This document shows, piece after piece, positions 43,201 to 55,100 of a stretch of DNA of 64,000 nt. Origin of the DNA: Acanthococcus lagerstroemiae. Its lineage: Eukaryota; Arthropoda; Insecta; Hemiptera; Eriococcidae. Location of the stretch: contig CM063114.1 in assembly GCA_031841125.1 (NCBI GenBank), positions 4,340,001-4,404,000 on the forward strand, given 5' to 3'. How positions within the stretch are numbered: position 1 is the first letter of the stretch; each line of letters opens with the position of its first letter. The translations under genes were made by a program, and so were the position numbers. Under the pieces are notes generated by a model. That model searched no databases and was not told the DNA's origin. It saw only the letters and a list, made by a program, of their open reading frames with translations.

Positions 43201-46200
43201 GATTAGGATGCGAATGTAGTCTTCGTTCGTGGCTGCGAGCTAGTGACTTTATTGTCTCGTCGACACTGGGAACCATGAGATCAAAGTGGATGGCACTGTT
43301 CCGGACGAACCAAGGTGCGCCGGTTATAGTTCGGAGTGCCTTACTCTGGAAGCGCTGGATCACTTGTCGGTTAGACGCAGCAGTGCAGCCCCAGACCTGG
43401 ATGCCGTAAGTCCAAACGGGTTTTAGGATAGATAGATACAGCAGTCGCTTGTTTGAGACGTTCAATGACGAATTCTTTCCCAGCAGCCAATACAGTTTGC
43501 GAAGCCGCAGATTGAGTTCTTCTCTTTTTTTACGGACGTGGACCTTGTAGTTAAGTCTTTTGTCGAGGAACATCCCCAGATATTTCGCATGATCGGATCT
43601 GGGGATTATCTTATTGTCTATAGCGATTGGTTAGTAGCCGTGTGGCCTCAGCGCGAAATCAACGTGGACTGACTTCGTTTCATTTATTGCGAGTCTCCAT
43701 TTTTTGGCCCAGGAGACCACCTTGTCAGTGGCCTGCTGCAGCTTGGAGGTGGCTACATCGTATTGATCGCTTACGGCCAGGATCGTTGTATCGTCTGCGA
43801 ACGTCGCTGGTTCAGTTTCCGTGCCTGGCGTGTCCGGTGTGTCGGCTGTGTAGAGGGTGTATAAAATCGGGCCCAGAACACTGCCTTGTGGCACTCCTGC
43901 CAATATGGGATACACCCTTGAGTGGGCGGAGCAGTACACGACCTGGAAGCTACAATTCATGAGGTAGTCAGCTATTACTCTGCAGTACCTAGCAGGGAGT
44001 ACTTTGCCAGTTTATAATTTAATCCCTCGTGCCAGACTTTGTCGAAGGCCTGAGAGATATCAAGGAAGACTGCCGAGCAAAATTTCTTTTCCTCTAGCGC
44101 TTCTCGGATTTCCCTTGTTACTCGGTGCAGCTGATCGACTGCTGAATGCTGCTGTCTGAAACCAAATTGGTGGTCCGGTAGGCAGTCACCAATTTTAGCG
44201 CGCAGTCGTTTAACGAATAGTTTCTCAAATAGCTTTGAGGCTATTGACAGAAGAGAAATTGGTCGGTAGGACGTAACTTCTTGTGCTGGCTTGCCAGCTT
44301 TAGCGATCAATATTACTTTTGTGATCTTCCAGCAGGATGGTACGTGCTCTACTTTCAGAATTGCGTTGAATAGATATGTGAGGAAGACGATTCCCATTTT
44401 AGGTAGTTCACGTAGCATTCTTGAAGTTATTTTGTCAGCTCCGGGAGCCTTTTTCACGTTTAATCGGTCAATTTCTGCCGCAATTTTAAGGGGTGTGAAT
44501 GCTCGAATCCTACCTTCTTCTGTATACTGCGGTGTCAGTATATTAGTGTGGTTGGAACTATTCGGTGTGAATACCTTGGATAGATGGGTCGCGAATGCTT
44601 CAGCTTTGTCCTCTTCTGTTTTTAACCTCCCCTCATTACCATTTCTAAGAGGGGGTACGTGGTTCTGCGGTGAGGATTTCATATTTCTGGTGACTTTCCA
44701 TAGGGAGTAGTCGTCATCTTTATGAGTTGATAGGTTGGCGAGAAACTCCTGGAGTTTTTCGTCCTTAAACTGCCGGATTTGGGCCGTGGTTTCTCTACTG
44801 ATACGATTGAACTCAGTCTTGTCGTGTGGATCTCTTGTGAGCTGCCACTTCCTCCGAGCTCTTCTGCGCTTTTTCACTAGCTCAGTAACACTAGCTGGGT
44901 ACTTTTCTGCAGTGGTTAAGTTGGGTTCTGTAGTAGGGGTTGCTTTCTTCGCTGCCTCGCATAATATGAGGTTTATGGTAGCAGCTGCCTGATCAAGTTC
45001 AGTCTTGCTTTTCATAGGAGTTCTCAGGTCGAGCTTTTCTTGGATATAGTGGCGGTAGTCTTCCCAATTAGTCCGCTTTTTGGTAAGCTGTTGAGGTCGG
45101 GTTGCCGGTTTTGCTAGAGCATCAATCGTAGCAATAACTGGGGGTGTGGTCTGATGATAGATCGTCGGCATTTTCCACTGTGACGTAGCGCCGCGCTATC
45201 CCTCGTATTATGAAGAAGTCGAGCAAGTCGGGTATTTTGTCAGTGTCAGAGGGCCAGTAGGTAGGCGTCCTGCCTGATACAGTGTCGCAGCCAGCCTTGA
45301 TTATGGCGTGGAGCAGTTCTCGCCCTCTCGTAGTGACCAGACGCGAACCCCAGTTGGTGTGCTTGGAGTTGAAGTCTCCTCCTGCGATCCAGCGGTGTCC
45401 TAGTTTGTTGAAACAGGCCTCTAGGTTTGACCTGTCCAGTCGGCTACCGGGAGGACAGTAGACAGCGGCTATAGTCACAGGGACACCATGCAGTTGAATT
45501 ATTGCTGTGGCCGCTTGAATGGAGTTAGAGCTGACGTGCTCTCCTTCTTGACGCTTGATTTTTGTGCTATACTACAGTCCCCCTTGGGCTTTTCCAGTGG
45601 GATGATTAACGTCTAATCACGTCGAATTTTTAGTGCGAATAATGGTACTCAGATAATGAAATGGGTTCGGTAATATTGGAATTATCAATAGCTCATCATT
45701 TAGGAATTGATCTAGCTCCGTTGCTCCTGGGTATGTAGGAGGCCTTGTGCTTTCCATTTGGGAAAGGATTGTTCATCTCTCGTCGTTCTTTGTTGTCCTG
45801 GGTGGTTTTCGCTTCAACAGCCTAATCACCTTCAGCGTCGCCAGTCCACTCAGGGTATGCCTGGATGTCTTTTTGAGCTTAAAAGTTTTTACCATTTCGA
45901 GCAGGTTTGCTCGGTAGCCGTTTGAAGTTGAACGCCGGGAGGCTTTTTGCTCCATTATATTGGGTTGTACGGGTAGTTTGGGTATGTTTGGTTTCAGCGC
46001 CCCTTGGAAGATGTTACGAGCCCCAGATTGCGCGATTTTGTCCAAAGATGGTGGTCGTGAGCTGTTGGATATTGGTTTGGGGCTTGGCATGGCGGATTTG
46101 TTTGGCATTTATTTCCCGGACTATGCTTTATAGTAGCGCCTTCTAATTTGCCGTTATGGTCGCCCTTTCAAATTTTCCATCTACTAGTGGAAGTCCCTTT

Positions 46201-48371
46201 GGGATTTGGACCTGGAGGGGATGTGGCCTTACCGACTTCACACATTTGGTCGTCTGCGTAGTTCTGAGAGGCTATTTCCTGGCATCGTTCTTTATTGGGG
46301 AATATTCATAGTAAGCGTTTTAGGCTCCACCGCGATCTTGTGTAGGTAAGGCTGTCTGTTCGTATACAAGATTTATTACTTTCGGCTTCCAGTTAATTCT
46401 AAGAGAGGCAATTATTAATCTTCAGTTCGTTTAACTTTTTACAGAATGGACGTATTTAGCGTCTCGCTGTAGATTTAAATTAACCATATGTTTTTGTTGA
46501 ATTGGTCATATTTTATCAAAATTACCCTTAAATTGCGGGCACTTTTCAAATTTTTAAATTTAAAGGAACGTAGGATGTATAACGCTTGTAAACCCCTAAA
46601 ATTTTCGATTCGATCGGATAGTAACTTGGGAGTGCTAATACTAAAAATACGTAGGCGTCATGATATTTTTTTTAAAAACTTTTTCTCGGTCCGAAAGGAT
46701 GTTAGGAATGTATAAAGCGTGACATCAGTCAAAACTAATATAGATCGACTCCGATTACGTCAGTAACCCCGGGAGTGACCAAGGAACTAGAATTAGGATG
46801 AAAGTGTCATTGTATTGAGATTGTATTCAGTCTTGAAGCCATCCCATGGAACGGAATTCCGATCCTACTGCGAAAGGAAGGTATGGCCAAATAATTGTCA
46901 TTTTATCGAGATTGTATTCAATTTATAGATGTTCAAGGTGGCTGAATTCAATTTTGAAGCAGAAATTAGTGAAATTAGGAAATCAAAAAAGATGTGTTGA
47001 TTTTGAATCGTATATTTTTGATTTTTAAACCACCATTATAAAAATCAGTTGGTTTTTCATTTTAGTGTTTTTGATTTTGTAATTTAAGTCATTTTCTTCA
47101 GAATTTTCTCGATCTTAAAATCAGAAGAAAGTTATAAAAAATGATTTTTATCATGATTTTAAATTATTTCGGAAAAACGATTCTTTGACTTTGAAATCGT
47201 GATTCTTGCAAGATTTTATAATGGTGTCAAATCATGTACCATATGATTTTCAGTCAATAATTGCTTTTTGATTTTGCTCATCTCTGTTTTTAGGGCAGTT
47301 TTTGAAAACTCATATTGAGGTCTCACTGTAGGTGGTTCCGGTTAAATGGTCGCTATTTTGAGATTGTATGCATGTTTCTCATATGGAGTTTAGGGTTGTT
47401 GAATTCAGTTCTGCCAGTGATTCCATCCTGTGATATGCTAATAGGGGGAACAAAAGTTCGAAAATGGTTCAGTTTTGGATTGGGTTAATCTGCGTATAGA
47501 ACAGGTTCAAAAACAATGAATTGTCTATTTGGCGATCACCATGCCTGAAACCTGTTCTGGTGGAAACCTAACGTGTCGAATCCAAAAATCGCTATCAAAA
47601 TTGAATTCAGTGACCTCGACGTCCTGTAAATTGAATACAATATTCCACCTCGGCTAGATTGACATTTTCTTGTTGGAATTTCGGCGTCCCCCCAGAGAAA
47701 TTCACGATTTCGAAAACGTCAATTGGTGTATGTTGAGTTGCATATTCGACGTGCAATGTATCTGTAATAATGGCTGTGATTCTTCTCCTTATGTCTTCGA
47801 AATGAAAACCTAGATCATGATGCGAATTTTAGCGATTAAATGTAAAGAATACATAGTGTTACTTTCGCGAATAATTTCAAACAGTGGTGGCGGTATAGGT
47901 GGTTACAATGAATCATTTGTATCCTCTCTTCCCCTCCCCAAAAGAAAAATTCAAAAACTATTCAGCAAGTTGATAAGAAAGCGCCTTGAGAGATTTTAGA
48001 GACTAGATTCACGATAACTTTTGCTTTCTTCGTCAGTTTTAAGAGACAAGACCAATCAAATGTTTAGTTTTTATACCACCGTAAAAAACCTTCTGACGCT
48101 GCTGTTTTCATGAAGGTGATATCGGCAAATAGGACCTTCTTGAAATTCGGTACGCAATTTCGACAATCGGTGTTATTATTCATAATATGTTTTCAGCCCG
48201 ATGCGGAATCTCAATGGTGAAAAAGTTGATGGAGAATTGAAGTTGGTTTCTTACCTCCAGTTACCGAACACTAAAGAAGCGAATATGTTGAAAGGAATTC
48301 CAAATGAGGTCTGCGCATCCGATCACCTTCCGTTGTTGGCAACCTTTCATCTTCCAGCTGATCTTTCATAA
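34252..48371 (+). CDS. ANGEL: Protein angel homologue (CCR4/EEP family)
   Basis: Member of the endonuclease/exonuclease/phosphatase superfamily related to CCR4 and ANGEL1/2, which act on RNA ends. Exons: 34252-34267, 34430-34993, 35209-35283, 35362-35540, 36007-36073, 36161-36473, 41185-41398, 41481-41545, 41617-41763, 48197-48371, giving about 604 aa. Catalytic motifs are all kept: LSYNIL (N237), LCLQEVE (E284), TTHLLFNP, LTGDFNS (D417, N419), VDYIFY (541-546), SDHLPLLATF (H590). The N-terminal region is basic (RRRKKKRRSRKN) and lineage-specific. The first exon is uncertain; translation could instead begin at ATG 34450 in the same frame. Introns 6 and 9 are 4.7 and 6.4 kb of nested transposons. 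The satellite array follows within 0.8 kb. Confidence 0.9.
36604..36660. repeat. Perfect 20-bp hairpin in Angel intron 6
   Basis: TGAAACTTTTATCACGATAC at 36604-36623 is exactly the reverse complement of 36641-36660, with a 17-nt loop. It may be a tiny foldback element or the core of a hairpin RNA. Confidence 0.7.
36699..37085. mobile_element. MITE of the ATTCGGACTTYCCA family, long copy
   Basis: The ends ATTCGAACTTTCCA and TGGAAAGTCCGAAT match at 13 of 14 bases as inverted repeats. The interior shares GCTAGCATCGGGCCTTCCTCC-like and TAACGTTGATAAGA phrases with the 21842-22019 copy, in inverted order. Confidence 0.65.
37160..38112. mobile_element. Inverted-repeat DNA element with GGTTTCGGTT-rich interior
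   Basis: The left end (ACTCTGTATAAGAATAGG, GTAAAGAC, AGGGATGTTGGTTT) is matched in reverse complement at about 38065-38112. The interior is a decayed GGTTTCGGTTC-type simple sequence. A separate foldback is nested near its left end at 37215-37452. No transposase was seen. Confidence 0.65.
37215..37452. mobile_element. Nested foldback with TGTCTACATTTT arms
   Basis: Arms of about 75 bp begin TTGGTTTAC and contain CATACTTGTCTACATTTT. They flank an A+T-rich spacer and end GTAAACCAA. It interrupts the TIR region of the 37160-38112 element. Confidence 0.65.
38180..39059. mobile_element. Large foldback element, copy 1
   Basis: The arms start AGAGCACCTATAAACACC and contain GTGACGTCAC, GTGAGTTACTG, ATACCCATCTTGG and AAAACACCCGGAGC. 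The reverse complement appears on the right through 39059. It interior-hosts a GGAACC-rich insert at 38551-38861. It is the same family as 39169-41008. Confidence 0.7.
38551..38861. mobile_element. Nested GGTTCC-rich insert
   Basis: The unit begins CCGGGAACGGAAACC and ends GGTTCCGGTTCCCAG, an imperfect inverted pair. Between them are many degenerate GGTTCC/GGAACC words. It sits in the middle of foldback copy 1. Confidence 0.5.
39395..40545. mobile_element. Non-autonomous hAT transposon with exact 8-bp TSD
   Basis: It begins CAGGGCTGGAATAACG and ends CGTGTTTCCAGCCCTG. The 8-bp duplication TATGTTGC lies at 39387-39394 and 40546-40553. The interior is A+T-rich, with TAACGTTA-type words near both ends. 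No transposase is present; at 1151 bp it depends on another source. Confidence 0.9.
40850..40993. mobile_element. Small hAT-type MITE with exact 8-bp TSD
   Basis: This 144-bp unit has ends CAGGGCTGCTTA and TAAGCAGCTCTG (11 of 12 paired), flanked by GTTTCTAG at 40842-40849 and 40994-41001. The interior holds repeated TTAGCC words. Confidence 0.88.
41820..42000 (+). repeat. Decayed GAGTCT-type repeat in Angel intron 9
   Basis: AGTCTTGGTAGAG, AATGAGTCGTGAAAGG and AGTCTAGATGAG are spaced irregularly. They are the same word type as in ACAP intron 5, so this is a dispersed low-complexity family rather than one local array. Confidence 0.4.
42482..42716. mobile_element. Diverged relative of the 6030-6318 MITE
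   Basis: It starts CAGGGTGGCCACTTTT and ends GAGTGGACACCTTG, an imperfect inverted pair. The flanks CATTCAA and CATTAAA are near-identical. The interior shares the GTCAGGGA and CTGGAAAT phrases. Confidence 0.65.
43124..45560 (-). pseudogene. LINE ORF2: endonuclease and reverse transcriptase, broken
   Basis: From high to low coordinate: endonuclease (VTIAAVYCPP, WIAGGDFNSKHTNWGS, LSSDHTP), linker, then reverse transcriptase with VKKAPGADKI, SYRPISLLSIASKLFEKL, FGFRQQHSAVDQL, VFLDISQAFDKVWHEGL, GVPQGSVLGPILYTLYTAD, FADD at about 43805, LGMFLDKRLNY and a terminal domain ending RLKRLKPSDLV. Lesions: a frameshift at about 45150 after SSDHTP, another at about 43975 after GTAE, and an in-frame stop at 43628-43630. 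The order and motifs fit the Jockey clade. Confidence 0.85.
45773..46108 (-). pseudogene. LINE ORF1-like fragment
   Basis: An open stretch of 111 codons starts MPNKSAMPSPKPISNSS. It is rich in Pro, Ser, Lys and Arg, as in LINE ORF1 N-termini, and ends in a basic KRKPPRTTKNDER. No zinc knuckle or RRM is visible. Its link to the LINE rests on position and orientation only. Confidence 0.45.
46800..47690. repeat. Diverged repeat units with GAGATTGTATTCA
   Basis: Related units of about 90-120 bp occur at about 46815-46850, 46890-46975 and 47345-47430 on the plus strand, and inverted at about 47580-47690. They share phrases such as GAGATTGTATTCA and GCTGAATTCAATTTTG. The stretch between (47030-47290) is A+T-rich with ATTTTGATT words. 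No coding signal was seen. Confidence 0.45.
47693..47765 (+). repeat. Isolated satellite fragment in Angel intron 9
   Basis: The block from CCCCCCAGAGAAATT through CAATTGGTGTATGTTGAGTT to GCATATTCGACGTGC matches the long monomer of the 49190-63460 array over about 70 bp with few changes. It lies about 430 bp upstream of the last Angel exon. Confidence 0.8.
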
Positions 48372-49189
48372 TGTCATGTTATCATAGCCATGTATCTAGT
48401 TTTTCGTTGTTTTTAAATTTGTTTTATTCCGTAAGGTTGTTGTTTTTGTTCGTTGTAAGTATCGATACACAAAATCTCATTCATTGGAATATTCGAATCA
48501 CGGTAAATTTGGTGCCGTAGTTTCGATGTTGAATTGTATGACCCGTCGAAGGATCAGACTGAAAACTGACGAATTTTCTGCATTCGAGTGTTCAGTAATT
48601 TTGTATTATTAAGGAAATGTAACTTACTCGTTAAGAATTACGCTTTTGGTGTTTTGGATGACTACGTTTATAGCATTACGATGACAGTCCGCCTCTTGTG
48701 ATATACTGATCCTTTGATTTCTGGTTTCATTTTTCATGTAGATTTAATTGATTAATTTTACTGATGTTTGTACATCTATAAATGCTCATGTACAAGCTGT
48801 TGAATGTTTAATGGATATTAAACATTTTCCGTCATTTTTTTATTCAGTCCATTTCAAACACGAAGATAGCGCTTGCACCTCGTTTTGAGTTGATTGCTGA
48901 CAACGCCTTCAAAACGTAAATATGGAGTAAAAAAAAAGAAGATGAATTTTCGAAATTTCTCATTTTCTGGAGGGGGGGGGGGGGACTGGAAAAACGCTAA
49001 GAACATTAGACTGAAGACAGTTCACGTAAAATGGTGTGAACATATTTGATGAGGAGCGATCATTTTTAACAAAATGAACGTTAGGGCTTCCCGGAATGCG
49101 AAGGCAAAATTTTCCCGGATTTATTCCACCTCCCACAGTGCTTCAGATAAATGAGCCTTTTTTTTTTCGGTGAAAAGACAGCCTTATTC
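48372..49189. other. Angel 3' region before the satellite
   Basis: This is the presumed 3' UTR and spacer. A possible poly(A) signal variant, ATTAAA, lies at 48817-48822. A run of a dozen or so G occurs near 48972-48983. The satellite begins at about 49190 as diverged monomers. Confidence 0.4.
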
Positions 49190-52100
49190 AAAACCGTCCT
49201 CTCTACCCAAAATTTCAAACAGCTTCGCTCTAGCTATGAAGGTCTGCGTTTTCATTGCGCTTTCACCTAAAAAAGCTCAATCGTTAATTTCTCTGGGGCG
49301 AACTAATAAAATGCAAAAATCTTCGGACTGGTGACAGCTACTGCGAAACGGGTTGACACTTTCGAAAGAGGAGATCCATCTGCTCTCAAAATTTTAAACC
49401 GTTTTCCTCTAGCTATCCCCAGTCTGGAGACTTTCGCGTATTATTGGATCCCCCCAGAGAAACTAGCGACTTCAAGAACGTCGATTCGTGTGGGTTGAGT
49501 TGCATATTCGCCGTACTGAAGGCATTGCCAGAATATTAGAAAATTTGAAATAAAAATGTGACGCCTTCGAAGAATTGAATATGCTATTTCTCATACTCCA
49601 ATTGACGATTTCGAAACCTTCAATTTCCTGGGGCGAACTAATAAAATGCAAAAATCTTTGGATTGGGGGCCGCTACAGCGAAATGGGTTGACACTATCGA
49701 AAGAGGAGATCAATCTGCTCTCAAAATTTCAAACCATTTTCCTCTAGCTATCCCCAGTCCGGAGAATTTCGCGAATTATTAGTTCGCCCCAGAGAAATTT
49801 GCCATTTCGAAAACGTCAATTGGTGTATTGGTTGCATATTGACGTACTGAAGATAAATCCAAAAATCACATGACGTTTTCGAAATCTAATTTCCTGGGCG
49901 AACTAATAAAATGCAAAATCTTGAGGGCACGCTACAGCGAAACGGGTTGACACTTTCGAAAGAGGAGATCAATCTGCTTCAAAATTTCAACCATGTTTTC
50001 CTAATCTAATTCCGGGATATGAAATTCGAAATCAATGGATGGGATTGCAACGGTACTCAGGCATACTCAAAATTGCCGTTTTCGATCCATTTTTGGGCAT
50101 AATAATCAAAATTTGGATTTGAAAACAACGGGTTGCTTGAAAGAGACAATGCTAAAATATAAAATTTTCCCTCAATCAATAATTTTCGCTGATTTCGAAA
50201 TTTTAAATGAATTTGGTTGCATATCAGAAAGGTTACCTAAAACATCGTTTCAAATTTCAATTTCTCTGGGCACATAAGATATCAATTTATTGCCAAAAGC
50301 ACGAGCATTTGAAGGAGTCAATTGTCTATCAACATTCCTAATCCTTACCATAATATTGGCCGTTTTCGAAATCGCTAATTTCTCTGGGCGAATAATAAAA
50401 TCAAAAATCTCTGATTGGTGGCACTACAGCGAAACGGGTTGACACTTTCGAAAGAGAGATCAATCTGCTCTCAAATTCAACCATTTTCCTCTTATCGTCA
50501 ATCCGATTGTCCGAGAATTTGCCATTCGAACGTAATGTTATGTTGATTGCAATTGCGCGAGCATACCTAATATGCGTTCGAATCGATTTTTGGGAACTAA
50601 TAACAAAAATTGATGTGACTAGCGAAGGGTGACTTGAGAGGATATGTCAAATTCAACCTTTTCTAGCATCCCAGTCCGAATTTTCCGATTCAATTGTGTA
50701 TGCCATTTCGAATAAGTTGACGTTTTCGAAATTAATATTTGCCCATTCGACGTTTCGAAATCGTAATTTCTCGGGGCGAACTAATAAAATGCAAAATCTC
50801 TGGATTGGTGGCACCTACAGCGAAACGGTTGACACTTTCGAAAGAGGAGATCAATCTGCTCTCAAAATTTCAAACCATTTTCCTCTAGCTATCCCCAGTC
50901 CGGAGATTTTCGCGAATATTTCCAGAAAATTTGCATTTCGAAAACGTTGGTGTATGTTGAGTTGCATATTTCGATTGTGCAGGCATTACCATAATATTGG
51001 CCGTTTTCGAAATCGCTAATTTTCTGGGGCGAACTAATAAAATGCAAAAATCTCTGGATTGGCACCACCTACAGCGAAACGGGTTGACACTTTCGAAAGA
51101 GGAGATCAATCTGCTCTCAAAATTTCAAACCGTTTTCCTCTAGCAATCCCCAGTCCGGAGATTTTCGCGATTTCGAAAATGTAAATTGGTGTATGTTGAG
51201 TTGCATATTCGATGTGCTGCAGGCATTACCATAATATTGGCCGTTTTCGAAATCGCTAATTTCTCTGGGGCGAACTAATAAAATGCAAAAATCTCTGGAT
51301 TGTGCAGCACCTACAGCGAAACGGGTTGACACTTTCGAAAGAGGAGATCAATCTGCTCTCAAAATTTCAAACCTTTTCCTTAGCATCCCTCGAGTTCGCA
51401 TATTGTCCGATTATTCGAAAAGTATTGGTGTATGTTGAGTTGCATATTGAGTGCTGAGGCATTACCATAATATTGGCCGTTTTCGAAATCGCTAATTTCT
51501 CTGGGGCGAACTAATAAAATGCAAAAATCTCTGGATTGGTGGCACCTACAGCGAAACGGGTTGACACTTTCGAAAGAGGAGATCAATCTGCTCTCAAAAT
51601 TTCAAACCATTTTCCTCTAGCTATCCCCAGTCCGGAGATTTTCGCGAATTATTAGTTCCCCCCAGAGAAATTTGCCATTTCGAAAACGTCAATTGGTGTA
51701 TGTTGAGTTGCATATTTGACGTGCTGAAGGCATTACCATAATATTGGCCGTTTTCGAAATCGCTAATTTCTCTGGGGCGAACTAATAAAATGCAAAAATC
51801 TCTGGATTGGTGGCACCTACAGCGAAACGGGTTGACACTTTCGAAAGAGGAGATCAATCTGTCTCAAAATTCAAACCATTTTCCTCTAGCTATCCCAGTC
51901 GGAGATTTTCGCGAATTATTAGTTCCCCCCAGAATAATTTGCCATTTTGAAAACGTATTGGGATGTGAGTTGCATATTAATGCTGACGTTGAAACCTAAT
52001 TTCTGGGGCGAAATAGCAAATTCTCTGGGGGAACTATAGCAAAAACTTTGATTGTCGAACAGGAAACGGGTTACATTTCAAAGATCTCTGTCTCAAAATT

Positions 52101-55100
52101 TCACAACCATTTTCTCTAGCATCCCATCGAGATTGCGATTTGAATTAGTTGAGTGCATATTCGTGTGTAGTTACTCATATTGCGTTTCGAAATCGCAATT
52201 CTGAACTAATAAAATGAAAATCTGGATTGGCACTTTTCGAAACGTTGACATTTCAAGGGAGCAACTATAAATCAAAAATCTTGATTTGCCCTACTACAGC
52301 GAAGTTGACACTTTCGAAGAGGAGATCATCTCTTCAAAATTTCAAACCATTTCCTTAGCATCCAGTGGAATTTGCGGTGATTAATATTCCGATTTCGATC
52401 AAGTAATTGGTTTTGTCTATTGAGTGCGGAGCATACATAAATGCATTCGAAATCCTATTTCCAGGGACGGAACTAAAAAAATCAAAATCTAGATTTGCAA
52501 CTACCGAAACGGTTCACTTTCGAATAGGGAATCAATTGCTCCAAAATTTCAACCATTTCAACAATGTGAGTTTTGCATATTGGTGCGAGATACCATAAAT
52601 TGGCGTTTTCGAAATCGCTATCTTGGGGCGAACTATAAATGCAAAATTCTGGATTTGACGCTATCAGCGAAACGGTTACACTTTCGAAAAGGATATCTGC
52701 TCTCAAAGTTCAACTTTTCCTCTAGAATCCACATCCGAATGATTTTCTCTGATTTCGAAAATGTAATTGGTTTGTGATTGCATTTCGATGCGCAGGATTA
52801 CTAATATTGCTTTTCGGAAATCGCTAATTCTCTGGGCGAACTAATAAAATGCAAAAATCTCTGGATTGTGGCACTACAGCGAAACGGGTTGACACTTTCG
52901 AAAGAGGAGATCAATCTGCTCTCAAAATTTCAAACCGTTTTCCTCTAGCAATCCCCAGTCCGGAGATTTTCGCGATTTCGAAAATGTAAATTGGTGTATG
53001 TGAGTTGCATATTGGCGTGCTGAGGCATTACCAAATTTTGGCCGTTTTCGAAATCGCTAATTTCTCTAGGGCGAACTAATAAAATGCAAAATCTCTGGAT
53101 TGTGGCACCTACAGCGAAACGGTGTTGACACTTTCGAAAGAGGGATCAATTGTCTCAAATTTCAAACCATTTTCCTCTAGCATCCCAGTCCGGGATTTTC
53201 GCGAATTATAGTTCCCCAGAGAAATTTGCCTTTCGAAAAGTCAATTGGTGTATGTTGAGTTGCATATTTGCGTGCTGAAGGCATTACCTAATATGCCGTT
53301 TTCGAATCGCTATTTCTCTGGGGCGAATAATAAAATGCAAAAATCTCTGATTGTGCACCTACAGCGAACGGGTTGACACTTTCGAAGAGGAGATCAATCT
53401 GCTCTCAAAATTTCAAACCATTTTCCTCTAGCTATCCCCAGTCCGGAGATTTTCGCGAATTATTAGTTCCCCCCAGAGAAATTTGCCATTTCGAAAACGT
53501 CAATTGGTGTATGTTGAGTTGCATATTTGACGTGCTGAAGGCATTACCATAATATTGGCCGTTTTCGAAATCGCTAATTTCTCTGGGGCGAACTAATAAA
53601 ATGCAAAAATCTCTGGATTGGTGGCACCTACAGCGAAACGGGTTGACACTTTCGAAAGAGGAGATCAATCTGCTCTCAAAATTTCAAACCGTTTTCCTCT
53701 AGCAATCCCCAGTCCGGAGATTTTCGCGATTTCGAAAATGTAAAATTGGTGTATGTTGAGTTGCATATTTGGCGTGCTGAAGGCATTACCATAATATTTG
53801 CCGTTTTCGAAATCGCTACTTTCTCTGGGGCGAATCTAATAAAATGCAAAATCTCTGGATTGGTGGCACTACGCGAAAGGGTTGACACTTTCGAAGAGGA
53901 GATCAATCTGCTCTCAAATTTCAAACCTTTTCCTCTAGCATCCAGTCGAGATTTTCCGATTTCGAAAATGTAATTGTGTATGTTGAGTTGCATATTGAGT
54001 GCTGAGCATTACCATATATGGCGTTTTCGAAATCGCTAATTTCTTGGGGCGAACTATAAAATGCAAATCTCTGGATTGGTGGCACTACAGCGAACGGGTT
54101 GACACTTCGAAGAGGAGATCAATCTGCTTCAAATTCACCATTTTCCTCTAGATATCCCGTCGAGATTTTGCGAATTATTAGTTCCAGAGAAATTTGCCTT
54201 TCGAAAACGCAATTGTTTTGTTGCATATTTGACGTGCTGAAGCATTACCAAATATGGCGTTTCGAAAGCAATTCTCTGGCAACAATAAAATGCAAAATCC
54301 GTGGGCGCATCGAAAGTTAATTTAGAGGATTCTTTCAAATTTAAACCTTATATTCCCTCGAGTTTCTTGGATAATGTATGTGGTGCCTCCGAGGGTACAT
54401 CAAAATAATCGCTTCAAATCGCATTTCTCTAGCTATCCCAGTCCGGATTTCGGATATTATGCCGGTAACTTTCGAAAGCATTGTCTAGAATTCAAGACGC
54501 TAATTCCTAAATGCCGTCGAAATGATTTTCTGCGACTTAAAATGAAATTTGTTGTGGTGCTACAGCGAGGTTACATTGAAGGGAGTTCGATCCAATTTCC
54601 TTGTGCAACTAATAAAACAAAATTTGGATTGCGCTACACGAAATTGACACTATGGGAGATCATTTGTGCTCAAAATTTCAACCATTTTCCTTTTCAAGCA
54701 ATTCTATGCAACTAATAGTCCAAAAATTTTTGCGATTCGAAAGTAAATTGGTGTAGTTTGAGTGTGATATTCTGTCTGCAGTCTAATACCTATTAGATCC
54801 ATTGCCGTTTTCGAAATCTTATTTCCTGGCGAACTAATAAAATGCAAAAATCTTGGATTGGTGGCGCTACAGCGAAATGGTTGACACTTTCGAAGAGGAG
54901 ATCAATCTGCTCTCAAAATTCAAACCATTTTCTCTAGCTACCCAGTCCGGAGTTTTCGCGAATATTAGTTCCCCAAGAAATTTCCATTCGAAAACTCATT
55001 GGGTATGTTGGTTATATTGCGTGCTGAGCTTACCAAATGCGTTTTCGAAATCGCTATTCTTGGGCGAACTAATAATGCAAAATCTCTGATGGTGGCACCT

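Larger units (their letters stand above)
43025..46110 (-). mobile_element. Jockey-like LINE, 5'-deleted, antisense in Angel intron 9
   Basis: This is a non-LTR retrotransposon on the minus strand. Its 3' end is an AAATAAAT tail at about 43025-43055. Upstream come reverse transcriptase, the C-terminal half of an apurinic-type endonuclease, and an ORF1-like segment. The N-terminal endonuclease and most of ORF1 are missing, suggesting an internal deletion near 45600-45770. With few lesions over 2.4 kb it is the youngest retroelement in the window. Confidence 0.88.

Noticed and set aside
43627..44992. Plus-strand open frames of 85-139 codons
   Set aside because: They are antisense shadows of the LINE reverse transcriptase on the minus strand.
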